Part shown: positions 42,745 through 55,327 of the stretch, in pieces
How the letters are laid out: each line of letters opens with the position of its first letter
How positions within the stretch are numbered: the first letter of the stretch is position 1
DNA from: Diadema setosum
Lineage: Eukaryota; Echinodermata; Echinoidea; Diadematoida; Diadematidae
Direction of reading: 5' to 3'
Assembly (NCBI RefSeq): GCF_964275005.1
Contig: NC_092686.1
Span: forward strand, 42,592,333 to 42,656,332
Length of the DNA: 64,000 bases
Position numbers and translations under genes: made by a program
Notes under the pieces: generated by a model
Database searches by the model: none
Seen by the model: only the letters and a program-made list of their open reading frames with translations
Told to the model about the DNA's origin: nothing

Positions 42745-43045
42745 GATTGTCTGGACGGACGCCCAACGTACTTCCTGAACGGACGTCGGAGAACGAAGTA
42801 CAGTACTTTGGAATTAAAGGACAAGTACGTCAGACGTGCTTCAAGAGCAGACGTCAGAGAACGAAGTACAGTACTTTTGAAATGATAAGTACGAACGATG
42901 TACTTCCAGGGCGAACGTCTTCCATGTGAACTACGGGGCAGAACGACGAAGTACAAGGGCGGACGCGGACGTCTGGAAACGACGTACTTTATGAATGACG
43001 TCTAAGAACGACGCACTCAAGAAACGACGTCGGGAGTGATAGGGA
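42745..43045. repeat. CpG-rich degenerate short-unit repeat, copy 1
   Basis: Variants of the words GAACGACGTACTT, GACGTCGGAGAACGAAGTAC and GGACAAGTACGTCAG follow each other irregularly for about 300 bp. The CpG density contrasts sharply with the AT-rich surroundings. In one plus frame it reads as repeats of the type RTSENEVQYF / TNDVLPGRTS. Confidence 0.75.
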
Positions 43046-43302
43046 GAATTCACTTGTCAGTGTGTTGGATGAGATAGTTATGAGAGTGAGAAAGTGCCTT
43101 TGAGTTTTGAGTCGGATGATGTGAAGTGCAAGGTGTAGACTGGTGACGTACGAAGAGTGGTGGAAGACTAAGGTTCTATCCTCTTCACAGAGTGATCGTA
43201 TATTTCGATCAAACGGACGGTCGGCTCGGTCGGCATAAGTGCCAAGGCCCTGTTTTTGCTACAATATATCGTACATCATGAAATTCTCGAACTAGCACTG
43301 AC

Positions 43303-43533
43303 TTAAATATTTTCACCATGAAAAGAAAGTGGATGTGGCGTCACGTCAGCCTCGGAATATTTTTCGCCCGACCAATATTTTGGTGTCACTTTTTCGCAAA
43401 TAATGAGATACCTAACTATCGATATCGCAATCGCAATTGCTGAGAGCCAGTCAGCGTAGCAGCGACCACCGGCATGCATTAATCTAGCATTACCAAAGAA
43501 ATTTGTAATCTCTGCTAGCATCACAGAGTGCAT
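43303..43533 (-). other. Unassigned open frame kept in both duplication copies
   Basis: A 76-codon minus-strand frame beginning MHSVMLAEITNFFGNARLMH. The same frame in copy 2 starts at 49884 and is open a little further. Differences between copies include amino-acid changes (e.g. VRYLII against ARYLII), so it shows no clear purifying selection. No domain is recognised; it may be chance. Confidence 0.2.
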
Positions 43534-44900
43534 GCAGCGCAGCGTAATGCCAGTGCACTGAACACTGGCTCATGGCACCACTTGGTAAAAAGGACGCTGT
43601 ATTACTACAACGGCATTTATTGAGTTTCCATGGTCGCGTAGTAAATCTTTACAGTGAATAACTAAGACGTATGCATGATTACAGGCATAAGAATGTCTTC
43701 CGAGTTTCCAGCTTTCATCGCTTCTAATCTAATTTGATTCGACTTCAAGTTTTCATGGTTATTGTCGCCTCTTGTATTAGTTTGCGTACCTGAGAGATGA
43801 GCAGCACATCAAAAAGAAAGTGAAATAAACGCTTTCACACCCATACACACATAAACACACTATACAGTATAATACATGTAAATGCACATCAGTTCTGATT
43901 CCACCCCACCCCCTTTCCAATGTGTTCATGCTCTAAACTTCATCGCTGAAACGGCCCGTAATCATTGTGTAGTTTAACAAAACGAGGGTCACATAAATTC
44001 AGGAAGGCACAACAATAGCTCTTACTCCGTGATCCGTGGGTTAAGCAATGGAAAATTACCGGGCTCAAAAAGAAAAGGAAGTTCAAAATTCAAAAATCAA
44101 ATATAATACAAGAGCAAATACAGACATCAGATATACGCTACAATCAAACCACGGTGATTCCTGGCTCTCTATAACATGTGAACAGTAATTCTCAGCCTTC
44201 CCCACTTATTGAAAGGAACGAACATTTTCTAGAGTAATGCTTACCATTGTAAACTAGATAATCGAACAAAAGACTAATGACATCCTGGGTGGTCAGTGTT
44301 GTTTAGTTCGTGGGAAAATATTCTTGGCTAGAACTATACCATGAGGACAGGTTGGAAAAGTCTGGTATTTCCTGTGTTACATGTAGTTACAAAACGGTAT
44401 TCTGAAGGTCTTATTTCGAAGGTTCGTTATAATTCCAAACATTCGTTGGTCCAATATTGAAATAACGTTAGGTAATCTGAAAATGCAATAACTTCTTTTA
44501 GCGTCAATATAAGGTGTTGAAATTCAAAAATTACATCTTGGTACGGAGTGAAAATCGGTTATCTTTTATTGTCTAAGGGAAAGATGATACATGTGTATAT
44601 TTTAAGGCAAAGCACATGTTGCCTCAAGAATTGGCGTAGATCAAGAATATCTGTTTATCCGAGCAATTGCTACCCGAACACAAGAATAGAGAGTATTTAT
44701 GGTATTGGGATTTTGTGTTGGTTATTTTGTAGCCTTCATTCATACTATGTGTGGATATATTGTACATATGAATCTGCATGAAATCTTCCTCTGCATGTTA
44801 AAAAAAAAAAAAATGTGATTACGCAGAACGAATGGGTGGATACTAGCGTTTTTATATTGGCTTCATTGTGAATAGGATATTGGTGTCGAAAGAAATTTAA

Positions 44901-45233
44901 ATGGAGAATAACAAACGATTTTGTCGTTATGTGTACATTGCATGTGTATATCCTGCTTCCTCTTCACCAATGCGTCATTTTCAGAACGAGTTCAGATTAC
45001 ATGTTGTGATTTTCTCACGCCCATTAAATCAGCTCACCCATTGTTTCGCCCATGGGCTGTTCCACTCCAATGAAGCCAAAATGAAGCGTCCCACCCGATA
45101 CAATGTCATTCACCCTTTTGTTCATCCACGTCAAAAAAAAAAGAAAAAGAAATGTAGAATACGAACAGTTACAGGGATAAACAGATATTGTCATCGACAT
45201 GGCAGATTAAATCCAAACAATTATCCCGATTAG
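44901..45233 (+). other. Unassigned open frame, present in both duplication copies
   Basis: A 110-codon plus-strand frame starting MENNKRFCRYVYIACVYPAS. In copy 2 (51216-51509) the homologous frame has an in-frame extra codon and ends early in an A-run. Not recognised, and the poly-A stretch argues against a true gene. Confidence 0.2.
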
Positions 45234-46385
45234 TGCAAATGTATGTTCTTTTCTCGAATGTCCCTTCTTTAAGAAAGAAAAATGAATATAGTGTCGTGAT
45301 ATATATTTTCAGCGGAAAAGAATTGAGATTTCAAGTTGTTTGTAAGTGGTCAAAAGTATTCCTGAAATATAACACATTTGGCTACTAATCGATGTATGTA
45401 TGATTTGCTATACTCTTTCCTCTCTCTTTCTCTCTCTCTCTCAAAAAAGAAAAAAAACGGAATATAATATTGGAGGCAGATGTATTGCAAATTGTGCCAT
45501 AACATCATACATTATCAATATCATTATCGTGCGAGACAAGAAATTATTACCTAGTTATATACCCATCTTTTCTTCGGATTGGCGCATGTTATATTGTAAT
45601 CGACATCATTGGTCAGTAATAACGAGTGAAACCGTTATTTCCATAGCTCATTTTCACTTATGTGGGATATTAATAGTTTGACGTTTGGTTAAGCAACGAG
45701 TGAGACATAGCTTCAATCAGTTGTTTGAACATTCATGTGAGTACATTCTATGTAATCTTTCAAAGCGATGTTGTTTAAATGTCGCCGGCACTGACTCCTA
45801 TTCAGCTGTGGTTAGATACATTTTTTTACACATTCTTTTCGCGGTTATCATTGAACAAGGTCCATCAAAATCAGACATTCTTCCCACAAGACAAGCACGA
45901 CTGTATATGATGTTTTAAGGAACACAGTTTACAAAGCAATGGTGGAAATGGGAAAGAGGAACACGTAACAAGGGAGTTTTTTTTTTTCTTTGGGCAGACT
46001 TCAAGAAGCATCAAGTGAGAGGCAAGACAATGTATTACAAAGGATATGTTCATAGGCATTTATTTCATTCTTCTGTATGTATCTCACCGTTTAAAGACAT
46101 AATAATGTATTGGGAGAATTTGAAGATATGTGAAATAGAAGTTGTGGTAGTAACATATCTTATTGTTAGTTTAATGTCCACAAGTATCAAACTGCTCATT
46201 TATAAGACCATCACCTCGTAAACCTCGAAACTGTCTATAGATAGGCTCTGAAATCAAATAGACCTAATGGCCCCAACGTCTGAAACATGCTTTCTGGATA
46301 CCTGTAGTAATCACAGCACGTTACAAGCAGTACCTTTGTTGTAGTTTTGAGTACATCTTATGATAATGGATATCCAAATATTTAC

Positions 46386-46438
46386 CCAGTTAACACCAAT
46401 ATCCTGCGATAGATTTTCAAAGTTTGATCAATACTTAA
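46386..46438 (-). other. Exon-like segment, duplication copy 1
   Basis: The minus strand shows a good acceptor (TTTTTCTTACTATACAG), about 53 bp of open sequence encoding LSIDQTLKIYRRILVLTG, and then GGTAAATA. A diverged relative with TLDIYRRKLVLAG occurs in the same orientation at about 46915-46945, and both recur in copy 2. No protein family is recognised. Confidence 0.3.
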
Positions 46439-46551
46439 CTGTATAGTAAGAAAAATGTTTCCCGATCCAAACAGGAGCTGAGTACACTCTAAGCATAAAC
46501 ACATACATCTTCTATACTGTTTGTACAATTTGTGTCTGTATATTACGGTAC

Positions 46552-46610
46552 CTTCAACAACCATGACAACAGAATCAAACAAAGTAAGCAATTAAACGGG
46601 CCACGGTAAT
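46552..46610 (-). other. Second exon-like segment, duplication copy 1 (frame broken)
   Basis: Acceptor-like CTGCTCCAG, about 59 bp, then AAG|GTACCG. It is the counterpart of 54318-54375 in copy 2, but here an indel-like difference changes the frame (TTGATTC stop), so copy 1 would not be coding. Confidence 0.25.
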
Positions 46611-47260
46611 CTGGAGCAGAAAGAAAAAGATAACAAAAGAATATCGGTATAAGCAATTGAAGATATTCCATTTGCGTGTACTTTCCTCTTCCTTACTCTT
46701 CTACAACATATTTTATCGTTTCTATAAGGTTGAATATCCACGCTTATCAAACTGCTCTTTGAAGAGACCATCAACTTAAAACTGTTTCCTCCTGAAATCA
46801 AACAGACATCAAGGCCCTCACGTCATAAATATCTTATCCAATCACCTAAACCAATAGTTATCTCATTTCTCTTATAGAGCACATCTATAAAATGGTATCC
46901 AAATATTTACCCAGCCAACACCAGTTTCCTGCGATAGATATCCAGAGTTTATTACTCAGCTCTAATAAAAAGATAAAAGACATGTGATAATAATTTCAGA
47001 CATGCATGTCTTTCCTCGTCACACTAAGTATATCATAGTGTAAGAAAATATAAAGAGTTATAAATATAATAAGTACATTGAATGCTCGGTGTTTTACTGT
47101 GACATCACAAAACCGTTGTAGTTTTCATATCCAGCCACTGAGGAATTGAAACTCACAAATTCGTAAGTTCTGAAGAGTTTGATTTTCCTAAAACTTCATC
47201 GAAGTATTCTACCGATTTCTACATTCACTTATACATAAGCCTACATTTCGGGTGAGATCC

Positions 47261-48778
47261 TATCCATAAAAATGGTGACAAATCTTCTCCAGGAAATTTT
47301 AGGCCAATCTCAATATTGTCTTGTGTATCGAAGATTAGAACGAGTTGTTCAAAAACAATTGCTCGGCTATTTACGTGAGCATAACATCTTATGTCGAGAA
47401 CGATCTGGCTTTCGGCCGAAGCACTCAACGACTTCTACCCTCATTAAAGTCACAGACGACTGGTTACAGGCCATGAATAATCACCAGTACACTGGTGCGG
47501 TGTTTGTCGACCTTAAGAAGGCCTTTGATACTGTGAACCATTTGATACTTATGAAAAAACAACAACTCCCAAGTGTCGGTAAAAAAAAACTCTGCCAATG
47601 ACTGGTTTCGAAGTTACCTTACTGGCAGGAAATGCAAAACCCTTGTAAATTCACTGTTGTCAAATGAGGCAGTAGTAAGTTTTGGTGTACCGCAAGGTTC
47701 ACTGTTGGGACCACTTTTATTCATTGATATATATATATAAATGACCTGAAAAAATATAATGAATTATGTAATTTGAAGTTATATGCGGATGATACTGTTT
47801 GTTATTTTTCTGATTCATCTGTACACAATATTGAAAATGTTTTGAATAATGATTTACTGCATTTATCTCACTGGATGAATGCAAACAAACTCAGGGTAAA
47901 TTGTGATAAAACTGTCTGTATGTTAATAGGAAGCCGATGTATGCTCTCTAAAGCAAGTGATTTGAATGTTACTTTATTTAACACCAGGATTCAGCAGGTT
48001 AATCATGTTAAATATCTGGGTGTTATTTGTGATGAACAGATAAAATGGGACATTCATATTGACAATATATGGTGAAAAAAATTGGGAAAGTGATAAGGTA
48101 CTTGGGTAGATTGAGAGGAGTCCGAGATGAATCTATATTAAAGTTAATTTATAATGCTGGTATTATACCGTGTTTTGATTTTAGCGATGTTGTTTATGGC
48201 TCTGCTTGTAAACTGCATATTGATAGATTACAGAAATTACAAAATAGGGCTGGCCGGTTAATACTCCAGATAAAACGAGAATCTCATGTTTCGAACCTGG
48301 AGATTCACAATGCTATGAAATGGGACACTTTAGCAGAAAGAAGAAATAAACACCTGACGATATGTTTGTTTAGAACACTCAATGGTATGACCCCAGATTA
48401 TCTGTCTGAATCTTTTGATTATCTCGGAAACAAACTTAAATTACCCAAACCTTACACTGAATTTCTTAAAAGATCATTTATTTATCGAGCGGCATTAATG
48501 TATAATAACCTACCACCAGCTGCTCGATCAGCCTTAAATTTAGATATTTTTTTTTTTTACGGATATATACAAATTTTTGAATCCCAGTTGCAATGTATTT
48601 GTTTGCTGTGATAGGATAACCGGGTTACTTTGTTCTGTTCTGTTATGTAATGTTTGACTATGTAATGTTATGTATGTTGTTACCTCAAGCCCTGTATTTT
48701 TTTTCTCTCAATCTCTTTCCAATTTTATCTCTATGTATCATTCTGTCTTTTTGCACATTGTAAAGCATTGTTTGATTA
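47261..48778 (+). mobile_element. LINE reverse-transcriptase fragment at the duplication junction
   Basis: A plus-strand 5'-truncated LINE. It shows YRRLERVVQKQLLGYLREHN, SGFRPKHSTTSTLIK, VFVDLKKAFDTVNHLIL, FGVPQGSLLGPLLFI and YADDTVCYF, then HVKYLGVICDEQIKWDIHI and LQKLQNRAGRLIL. The frame is broken near 47580 (A-run), 47740 and 48070. The FVDLKKAFDTV and YADD motifs place it in a different group from the LINEs at 29-34 kb. It ends in TGTTATGTAATG-type repeats and a short C/T-rich tail. Confidence 0.88.
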
Positions 48779-49104
48779 CTAGTGCCATTGATGTAATTCA
48801 TGCATGATACTGGATCAGCCCATACTTTCTTAGCAAAGATGTTGAGAAACGATACCGACCTTTGTGTCATGTGCTCGGTACGACGTTCTGAACGTGAGTA
48901 CGTACACACTTACCTGAAAGCTTGTGTTCCGGTATATCGCCTCTGAAGTTGTGATGCATTCGTGTTCAGATAAGTATTGGTTGGAATGAGTGCCGAATGC
49001 CGATGAGACTGGGATGGTAACCGGTGGTTCTGCACCAGAAGACAACTGGTCCACCAGCCTTTGTGAGCATTCTCGAGCGGGCTTTGCTGCAACGTGGGAT
49101 AACT

Positions 49105-49380
49105 GAGTTTCTGGACGGGCGTCAGAGAACGAAGTACAGTACACTTGTACTTTGGAAAGGACAAGTACGTCAGACGTGCTTCAAGAACAGACGTCGGAGA
49201 GCGAAGTACACTACTTTGGAAATGATAAGTACGAACGATGTACTTCCAGGACGAACGTCGGAAGACGACGTACTTCAGAACTAAAAGTGCAGAACGACGA
49301 AGTACAAGGGCGGACGTCGGGAAACGACGTACTTTCTGAATGACGTCAAAGAACGACGCACTCAAGAAACGACGTCGGGA
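49105..49380. repeat. CpG-rich degenerate short-unit repeat, copy 2
   Basis: Counterpart of 42745-43045. The number and order of units differ (for example GGAAAACGACGTACTT-like units around 49255-49340), so this part has changed faster than the flanks. Confidence 0.7.
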
Positions 49381-52300
49381 GTGATAGGGAGAATTCACTT
49401 GTCAGTGTGTTGGAGGAAATAGATATGAGAGTGAGAAAGTGCCTTTGAGTCAGATGATGTGAAGTGCAAGGTGTAGACTGGTGACGTACGAAGAGTGGTG
49501 GAAGACTAAGGTTCTATCCTCTTCACAGAGCGATCGTATATTTCGATCAAACGGACGGTCGGCTCGGTCGGCATAAGTGCCAAGGCCCCGTTTTCGCTAC
49601 AATATCGAAATTCTCGAACTAGCACTCACGGGCCGACAAGTTTCCATGTGACTTACAATATTTTCACCATGAAAAGAAAGTGGATGTGGTGTCACGTCAG
49701 CCTCGGAATATTTTTCGCCCGACCAATATTTTGATGTCACTTTTTTGCCAATAATGAGATACCTAGCTATCGATATCGCAATCGCAATTGCGGAGAGCCA
49801 GTCAGCGTAGCAGCGACCACCGGCATGCATTAATCTAGCATTACCAAAAAAATTTGTAATCTCTGCGAGCATCACAGAGTGCATGCAGCGCAGCGTAATG
49901 CCAGTGCACTGAACACTGGCTCATGGCACCACTTGGTAAAAAGGACGCTGTATTACTACAACGGCATTTATTGAGTTTCCATAGTCGCGTGGTAAATCTT
50001 TACAGTGAATAACTAAGACGTATGCATGATTACAGGCATAAGAATGTCTTCCGAGTTTCCAGCTTTCATCGTTTCTAATCTAATTTGATTCGACTTCAAG
50101 TTTTCATGGTTATTGTCGCCTCTTGTATTAGTTTGCGTACCTGATCAGCAGCACATCAAAAAGAAAGTGAAATAAACGCTTTCACACCCATACACACATA
50201 GACACATTATACAGTATAATACATGTAAATGTACATCAGTTCTGATGCCACCCCACCCCCTTTCCAATGTGTTCATTCTCTAAACTTCATTGCTGAAACG
50301 GCCCGTAATCATTGTGTAGTTTTACAAAACGAGGGGTCACATAAATTCAGGAAGGCACAACAATAGCTCTTACACCGTGATCCGCGGGTTAAGCAATGGG
50401 AAATTACCGGGCTCAAAAAGAAAAGGAAGTTCAAAAATCAAATATCAAATGTAATACAAGAGCAAATACAGACATCAAATATACGCTACAATCAAACAAT
50501 GGTGATACCTGGCTCTCTGTAACATGTGAACAATAATTCCCAGCCTTTCCTATATTGAAAGGACTGAACATTTTCTAGGGTAATGTTTACCATTGTAAAC
50601 TTGATAATCGAACAAAAGACTAATGACATCCTGGGTGGTCAGTGTTGTTTAGTTCGTAGGAAAATATTTTTGGCTAGAACTATACCATTAGGACAGGTTG
50701 GAAAAGTCTGGTATTTCCTGTGTTACATGTAGTTACAAAACGGTATTCTGAAGGTCTTATTTCGAAGGTTCGTTATAATTCCGAACGTTCGTTGGTCCGA
50801 AATTGAAATAACGTTAGGTAATCTGAAAATGCAATAACTTCTTTTAGCGTCAATATAAGGTGTTGAAATTCAAAAATTACATCTTGGTACGGAGTGAAAA
50901 TCGGTTATCTTTTATTGTCTAAGGGAAAGATGATACATGTGTATATTTTAAGGCAAAGCACATGTTGCCTCAAGAATTGGCGTAGATCAAGAATTTCTAT
51001 CTATCCGAGCAATTGCTATACCCGAACACAAGGATAGAGAGTATTATTTTATGGTATTGGGGTTTTGTATTGGTTATTTTGTAGGCTACATTCATACTAT
51101 GTGTGGATATATTGTACATAATGAATCTGCATAAAATCTTCCTATGTATGTTAAAAAAAAATGTGATTACGCAGAACGAATGGGTGGATACTAGCGCTTT
51201 TATATTGGCTTCATTGTGAATAGGATATTGGTGTCGAAAGAAACTGAAATGGAGAATAACATTAAAAGATTTTGTCGTTATGTCTACATTGCATGTGTAT
51301 ATCCTGCTTCCTCTTCACCAATGCGTCATTTTCAGAACGAGTTCAGATTACATGTTGTGATTTTCTCACGCCCATTAAATCAGCTCACCCATTGTTTCGC
51401 CCATGGGCTGTTCCACTCCAATGAAGCCAAAATGAAGCGTCCCACCCGATACAATGCCATTCACCCTTTTGTTCCTCCACGTCAAAAAAAAAAAAAAAAA
51501 AAAATGTAGAATACGAACAGTTACAGGGATAAACAGATATTGTCATCGACATGGAAGATTAAATCCAAACAATTATCCCGATTAGTGCAAATGTATGTTC
51601 TTTTCGAGAATGTCCCTTCTTTTAGAAAGAAAAATGAATATAGTGTCGTGATATATATTTTCAGCGGAAAAGAATTGAGATTTCAAGTTGTTTGTAAGTG
51701 GTCAAAAGTATTCCTGAAATATAACACATTTGGCTACCAATCAATGTATGTATGATTTGCTATACTATTTCCTCTCTCTTTCTCTCTCTCTCTCTCCAAA
51801 AAAAAAAAAAAAAAAAACCGGAATATATTATTGGAGGCAGATGTATTGCAAATTGTGCCATAACATCATACATTATCAATATCATTATCGTGCGAGACAA
51901 GAAATTATTACCTAGTTATATACCCATCTTTTCTTCGGATTGGTGCATGTTATATTGTAATCGACATCATTGGTCAGTAAAAGCGAGTGAAACCATTATT
52001 TCCATAGCTCATTTTCACTTATGTGCGATATTAATAGTTTGACGTTTGGTTAAGCAACGAGTGAGACACAGCTTTAATCAGTTGTTTGAACATTCATGTG
52101 AGTACATTCTATTTAATCTTTTAAAGCGATGTTGTTTAAATGTCGCCGACACCGACTCATATTCAGCTGTGGTTAGATACATTTTTTCACACATTTTTTT
52201 CGCGGTTATCATTGAAAATGGTCCATCAAAAACAGACATTCTTCCCTCAAGAAAAAGCACGACTGTGATATAAAGGTGTTTTAAGGAACAGGGTATACAA

Positions 52301-52512
52301 AGCAATGGGGGAAATGGGAAAGAGGAACAAGTAACAAAGGAGGGTGTTTTTTTTTTCCTTTAGGCAGACTTCAAAACGCATCGAGTGAGAGGTGAGACAA
52401 TGTATTACAAGGATATATTCATATTCATTTATTTTATTCTGCTCTATTTATCTCACCGTTTAAAGACAGAAAAATGTATTGGGAGAATTTAAAGATATGT
52501 GAAATAGAATTT

Positions 52513-53110
52513 GCGGGCAACGTATTTGCACTTAATCGCCTCTCCTACCCCCGTCCCATAAAATTATGCAAGGTTTTCATAATGCGATTTGTAAAAGCTT
52601 CGTTTCGTACTCACATGAGGCATATTCATCTTCAAGTATATACACAATGAATTAGCTTCCCTGACTCTTACTATTCATTCATTCATTCATTCATTTATTC
52701 ATTCAATCATTCATCTATTTTTCATTTTCAACAAAAACATATAAATGTATTACAAAAATTGAATACAGTACATACATTTAATTATACAAAGTAAAGGATA
52801 AGTTTACAGAAAACTTGTAAGTATGCGAAAATGTTGGAAATGGAGAGGAAAGCTAAAAGCTGAGCTTGTAGGGTGCATTCTCCCCACACGTAATACAAAA
52901 AATTATATGATCGATTGACTGATATACATTGAAAATGGATGAAACAAAGAATCTAAGACGAAAAGACCTATAACCTACCTTATCCGAAACAAAAACCTTG
53001 AACAAATCCCTACACCAAGTCGCTGTCATGCCGGAAGAGAGAGGAGAGAAACAGAGACAGAGAGAGAGAGAGAAATAGAGAGAGAGAGTGTGTGTGTGTG
53101 TGTGTATGTG

Positions 53111-53147
<37 letters not shown>

Positions 53148-53934
53148 AAGAAAGCAACTTATTGCGTGGAGTGAAGATAAAAGACAGGAAAAAAAAAATA
53201 GAGGGACACGAGAGGTAGTGGATGGATGGATGGACCATTGCTAACTCTTGCACAATATACCTAATTTTGTTTGTTTGATAAATACTTTATTTTCTGCAAA
53301 TCAATATACATAAGTTACATAATCATGAACATGTAAGTAAATTTAACACAGAGTCGTTTGACTTGCATAAACAACGATATACATAAGTTATATAATCATG
53401 AACATGTAGGAAATATACAAAGTAAATTTGACGCAGAGTCGTTTGACTTGCATAAGCAACAACATAAAAGGAAATTAATGATATAATATACACTATACAT
53501 GTCTATGCAGCAGGGATTACAATAACAATTGTACTTAAGAAGCTATTATGCTGCTTGAAAAGATGGCCGGCCCGAGTAAAAAAGGTAGGGACGTAATAGA
53601 TTCGCAACAATACAAATTCTGCTGCGAAGATAGCAGGGGAAAATAAACTCTGATGTGTGATGGTGGTGAATGTGCGTGCAGGTGCTTGAAAGTGCACAAG
53701 GGCAGATAGGCTGGATTTAGAATAATAGAATTGGTTTGCTGGAAGAGGGAACGATATGCGATGTTGCTATCGGAAGACCACAATTATTAATATAAATTAT
53801 TTGTTTTTAGTTCGTGTTTGAAGTATACTGTAATAAGGTGTGCTTCTTTAAGTTTGCTTTGAATGAAAACAAGGAGGCACACTGTTTCAACTCCTCAGGA
53901 AGAGTGGTCCATGTATCCGGACCGTTTTAAATTT
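52513..53934 (-). mobile_element. Insertion specific to duplication copy 2, retroelement tails and microsatellites
   Basis: Absent from copy 1, where the flanking sequence is joined by only about 22 bp of unmatched DNA. It contains (ATTC)n at about 52672-52715 and, on the minus strand, AATAAA-TGAATGAATGAA and AAAATAAAGTATTTATCAAA ends. These look like two minus-strand LINE/SINE 3' ends. An internal tandem repeat built on ATACATAAGTTAYATAATCA occurs at about 53306 and 53381. A (GA)n/(GT)n microsatellite lies at 53036-53144. No reverse-transcriptase coding is left. Confidence 0.6.
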
Positions 53935-54151
53935 TTGTTAGTTTAATATCCACAAGTATCTAACTGCTCATTAAAAAGACCATCACCTCGTAAACCTCGA
54001 AACTGTCCAGGCTCTGAAATCAAATAGACCTAATGGCCCCAACGTCTGAAACATGCTTTCTGATTACCTGTAATAATCATAGCACTTTACAAGTAGTACC
54101 TCTTTTCTATTTTTGAGTACATCTTACAATAATGTATATCCAAATATTTAC

Positions 54152-54204
54152 CCAGATAAGACCAATATCCTGCGATAGATTTTCAAAGTTTGATCAATAC
54201 TGAA
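54152..54204 (-). other. Exon-like segment, duplication copy 2
   Basis: Acceptor TTCTTACTAAACAG, open peptide FSIDQTLKIYRRILVLSG, then GGTAAATA. Counterpart of 46386-46438. Three amino-acid differences in 18 indicate little constraint. Confidence 0.3.
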
Positions 54205-54317
54205 CTGTTTAGTAAGAAAAATCTCTTCCGATCCACACAGGAGCTAAGTACACACTAATCATAAACACATACATCTTCTATACTGTTTGTACAATTTGTG
54301 TCTGTATGTTACCGTAC

Positions 54318-54375
54318 CTTTAACAACCATGACAACAGAATCAAGCATATTAAACGTGCCACTTAAATCGGTAAT
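54318..54375 (-). other. Second exon-like segment, duplication copy 2
   Basis: A strong acceptor (TTTTTTTTCTTCTTCAG) precedes ITDLSGTFNMLDSVVMVVK and a donor AAAG|GTACGG. Open here but disrupted in copy 1. Protein family unknown. Confidence 0.3.
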
Positions 54376-55321
54376 CTGAAGAAGAAAAAAAAAACATAAG
54401 TAAAGAATATCGGTATATGCAAATGAAGATATTCCGTTCTTCAAGATCAATATTCTTCTGTCGATTATCATTACGTTCGCGTAAACTTTCCTCTTACTCT
54501 TGTACAACATATTTCATCGTATCTATTAAGTTTAGTATCCACGCGTATCAAACTGCTCTTTGAGGAGACCATCACCTTGTAAACTTCGAAAATGTTTCAT
54601 CCTGAAATCAAACAGACATTAAGGCTCTAACGTCATAAACATCTTATCCAATCACCTAAACTAATACTTATCTCATTTCTCTTATACAACACATCTATAA
54701 AATGGTATCCAAATATTTACCCAGCCACCACCAATTTCCTGCGATAGCTATCAAAAGCTTGTTACTCAGCCCTAATAAAAAAAGACATTTGGTAATACTT
54801 TGAGACATGCATGCCTTTCCTCGTCACACTGAGTATATCATAGTGTAAGAAAATATAAAGAGTTATAAATATAATAAGTACACTGAATGCTCGGTGTTTT
54901 ACTGTCACATCACAAAACAGTTGCAGTTTTCATATCCAGCCACTGAGGAATTGAAACTCACAAATTTGTAAGTTCTGAAGAGTTTGATTTTCCTAAAACT
55001 TCATTGAAGTGTTCTACCGATTTCTACATTTACTTATATATAATCCTACATTTCGGGTGAGATCCCCCTTAATAACCTATTTGATGCAAGCAAATTTCAT
55101 ATGCGACTTGCATTCTGTTTTTGTTATACCTTGTTAATCACTCCGCAAGTAGAGTATACGATCAGGGTAAAGGTATTCCAAATTTGCTCTCTTTCCCTCC
55201 AGTTCTAAAAATTCACTGCGTGATGAGCTAATGAGGGCCGAGCTGAGTATGGCCATCCAGCCGCAGATTAACGTATTTTTGTGATAATTTCTTTGTATTA
55301 TTCAATAAGAAGTGATGCACA

Positions 55322-55327
55322 TTTATT
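55322..55327 (-). terminator. Candidate poly(A) signal of plexin 2
   Basis: AATAAA on the minus strand (within AGAATAAATGTG), about 425 bp past the proposed stop codon. It is the only clear hexamer noted between the stop and the start of the duplication copy 2. Confidence 0.4.

Larger units (their letters stand above)
42406..47260. repeat. Large tandem duplication, copy 1
   Basis: This 4.85-kb segment starts CTAGTGCCATTGATGTAATT and ends TACATTTCGGGTGAGATCC. It recurs as copy 2 (48779-55065) in the same orientation with visibly high identity over most of its length. Contents in order: a CpG-rich degenerate repeat (42745-43045), an open frame on the minus strand (43303-43533), one on the plus strand (44901-45233), and an internally duplicated ~0.5-kb module (46170-46500 and 46730-46960). 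It lies between the end of plexin 2 and the start of plexin 1. Confidence 0.9.
48779..55065. repeat. Large tandem duplication, copy 2
   Basis: Same order and orientation as copy 1, with a 1.42-kb insertion at 52513-53934. It starts at the same CTAGTGCCATTGATG word and ends at the same GGGTGAGATCC word, so both breakpoints are sharp. Differences from copy 1 are scattered substitutions and small indels. Confidence 0.9.

Noticed and set aside
42425..42956. Minus-strand frames over the CpG-rich repeat
   Set aside because: Open on both strands because of the repetitive ACGTC/ACGAAGTAC words, and the reading differs between duplication copies.
53026..53253. Serine/leucine-rich minus-strand frame
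   Set aside because: Translation of the (GA)n/(GT)n microsatellite at 53036-53144.
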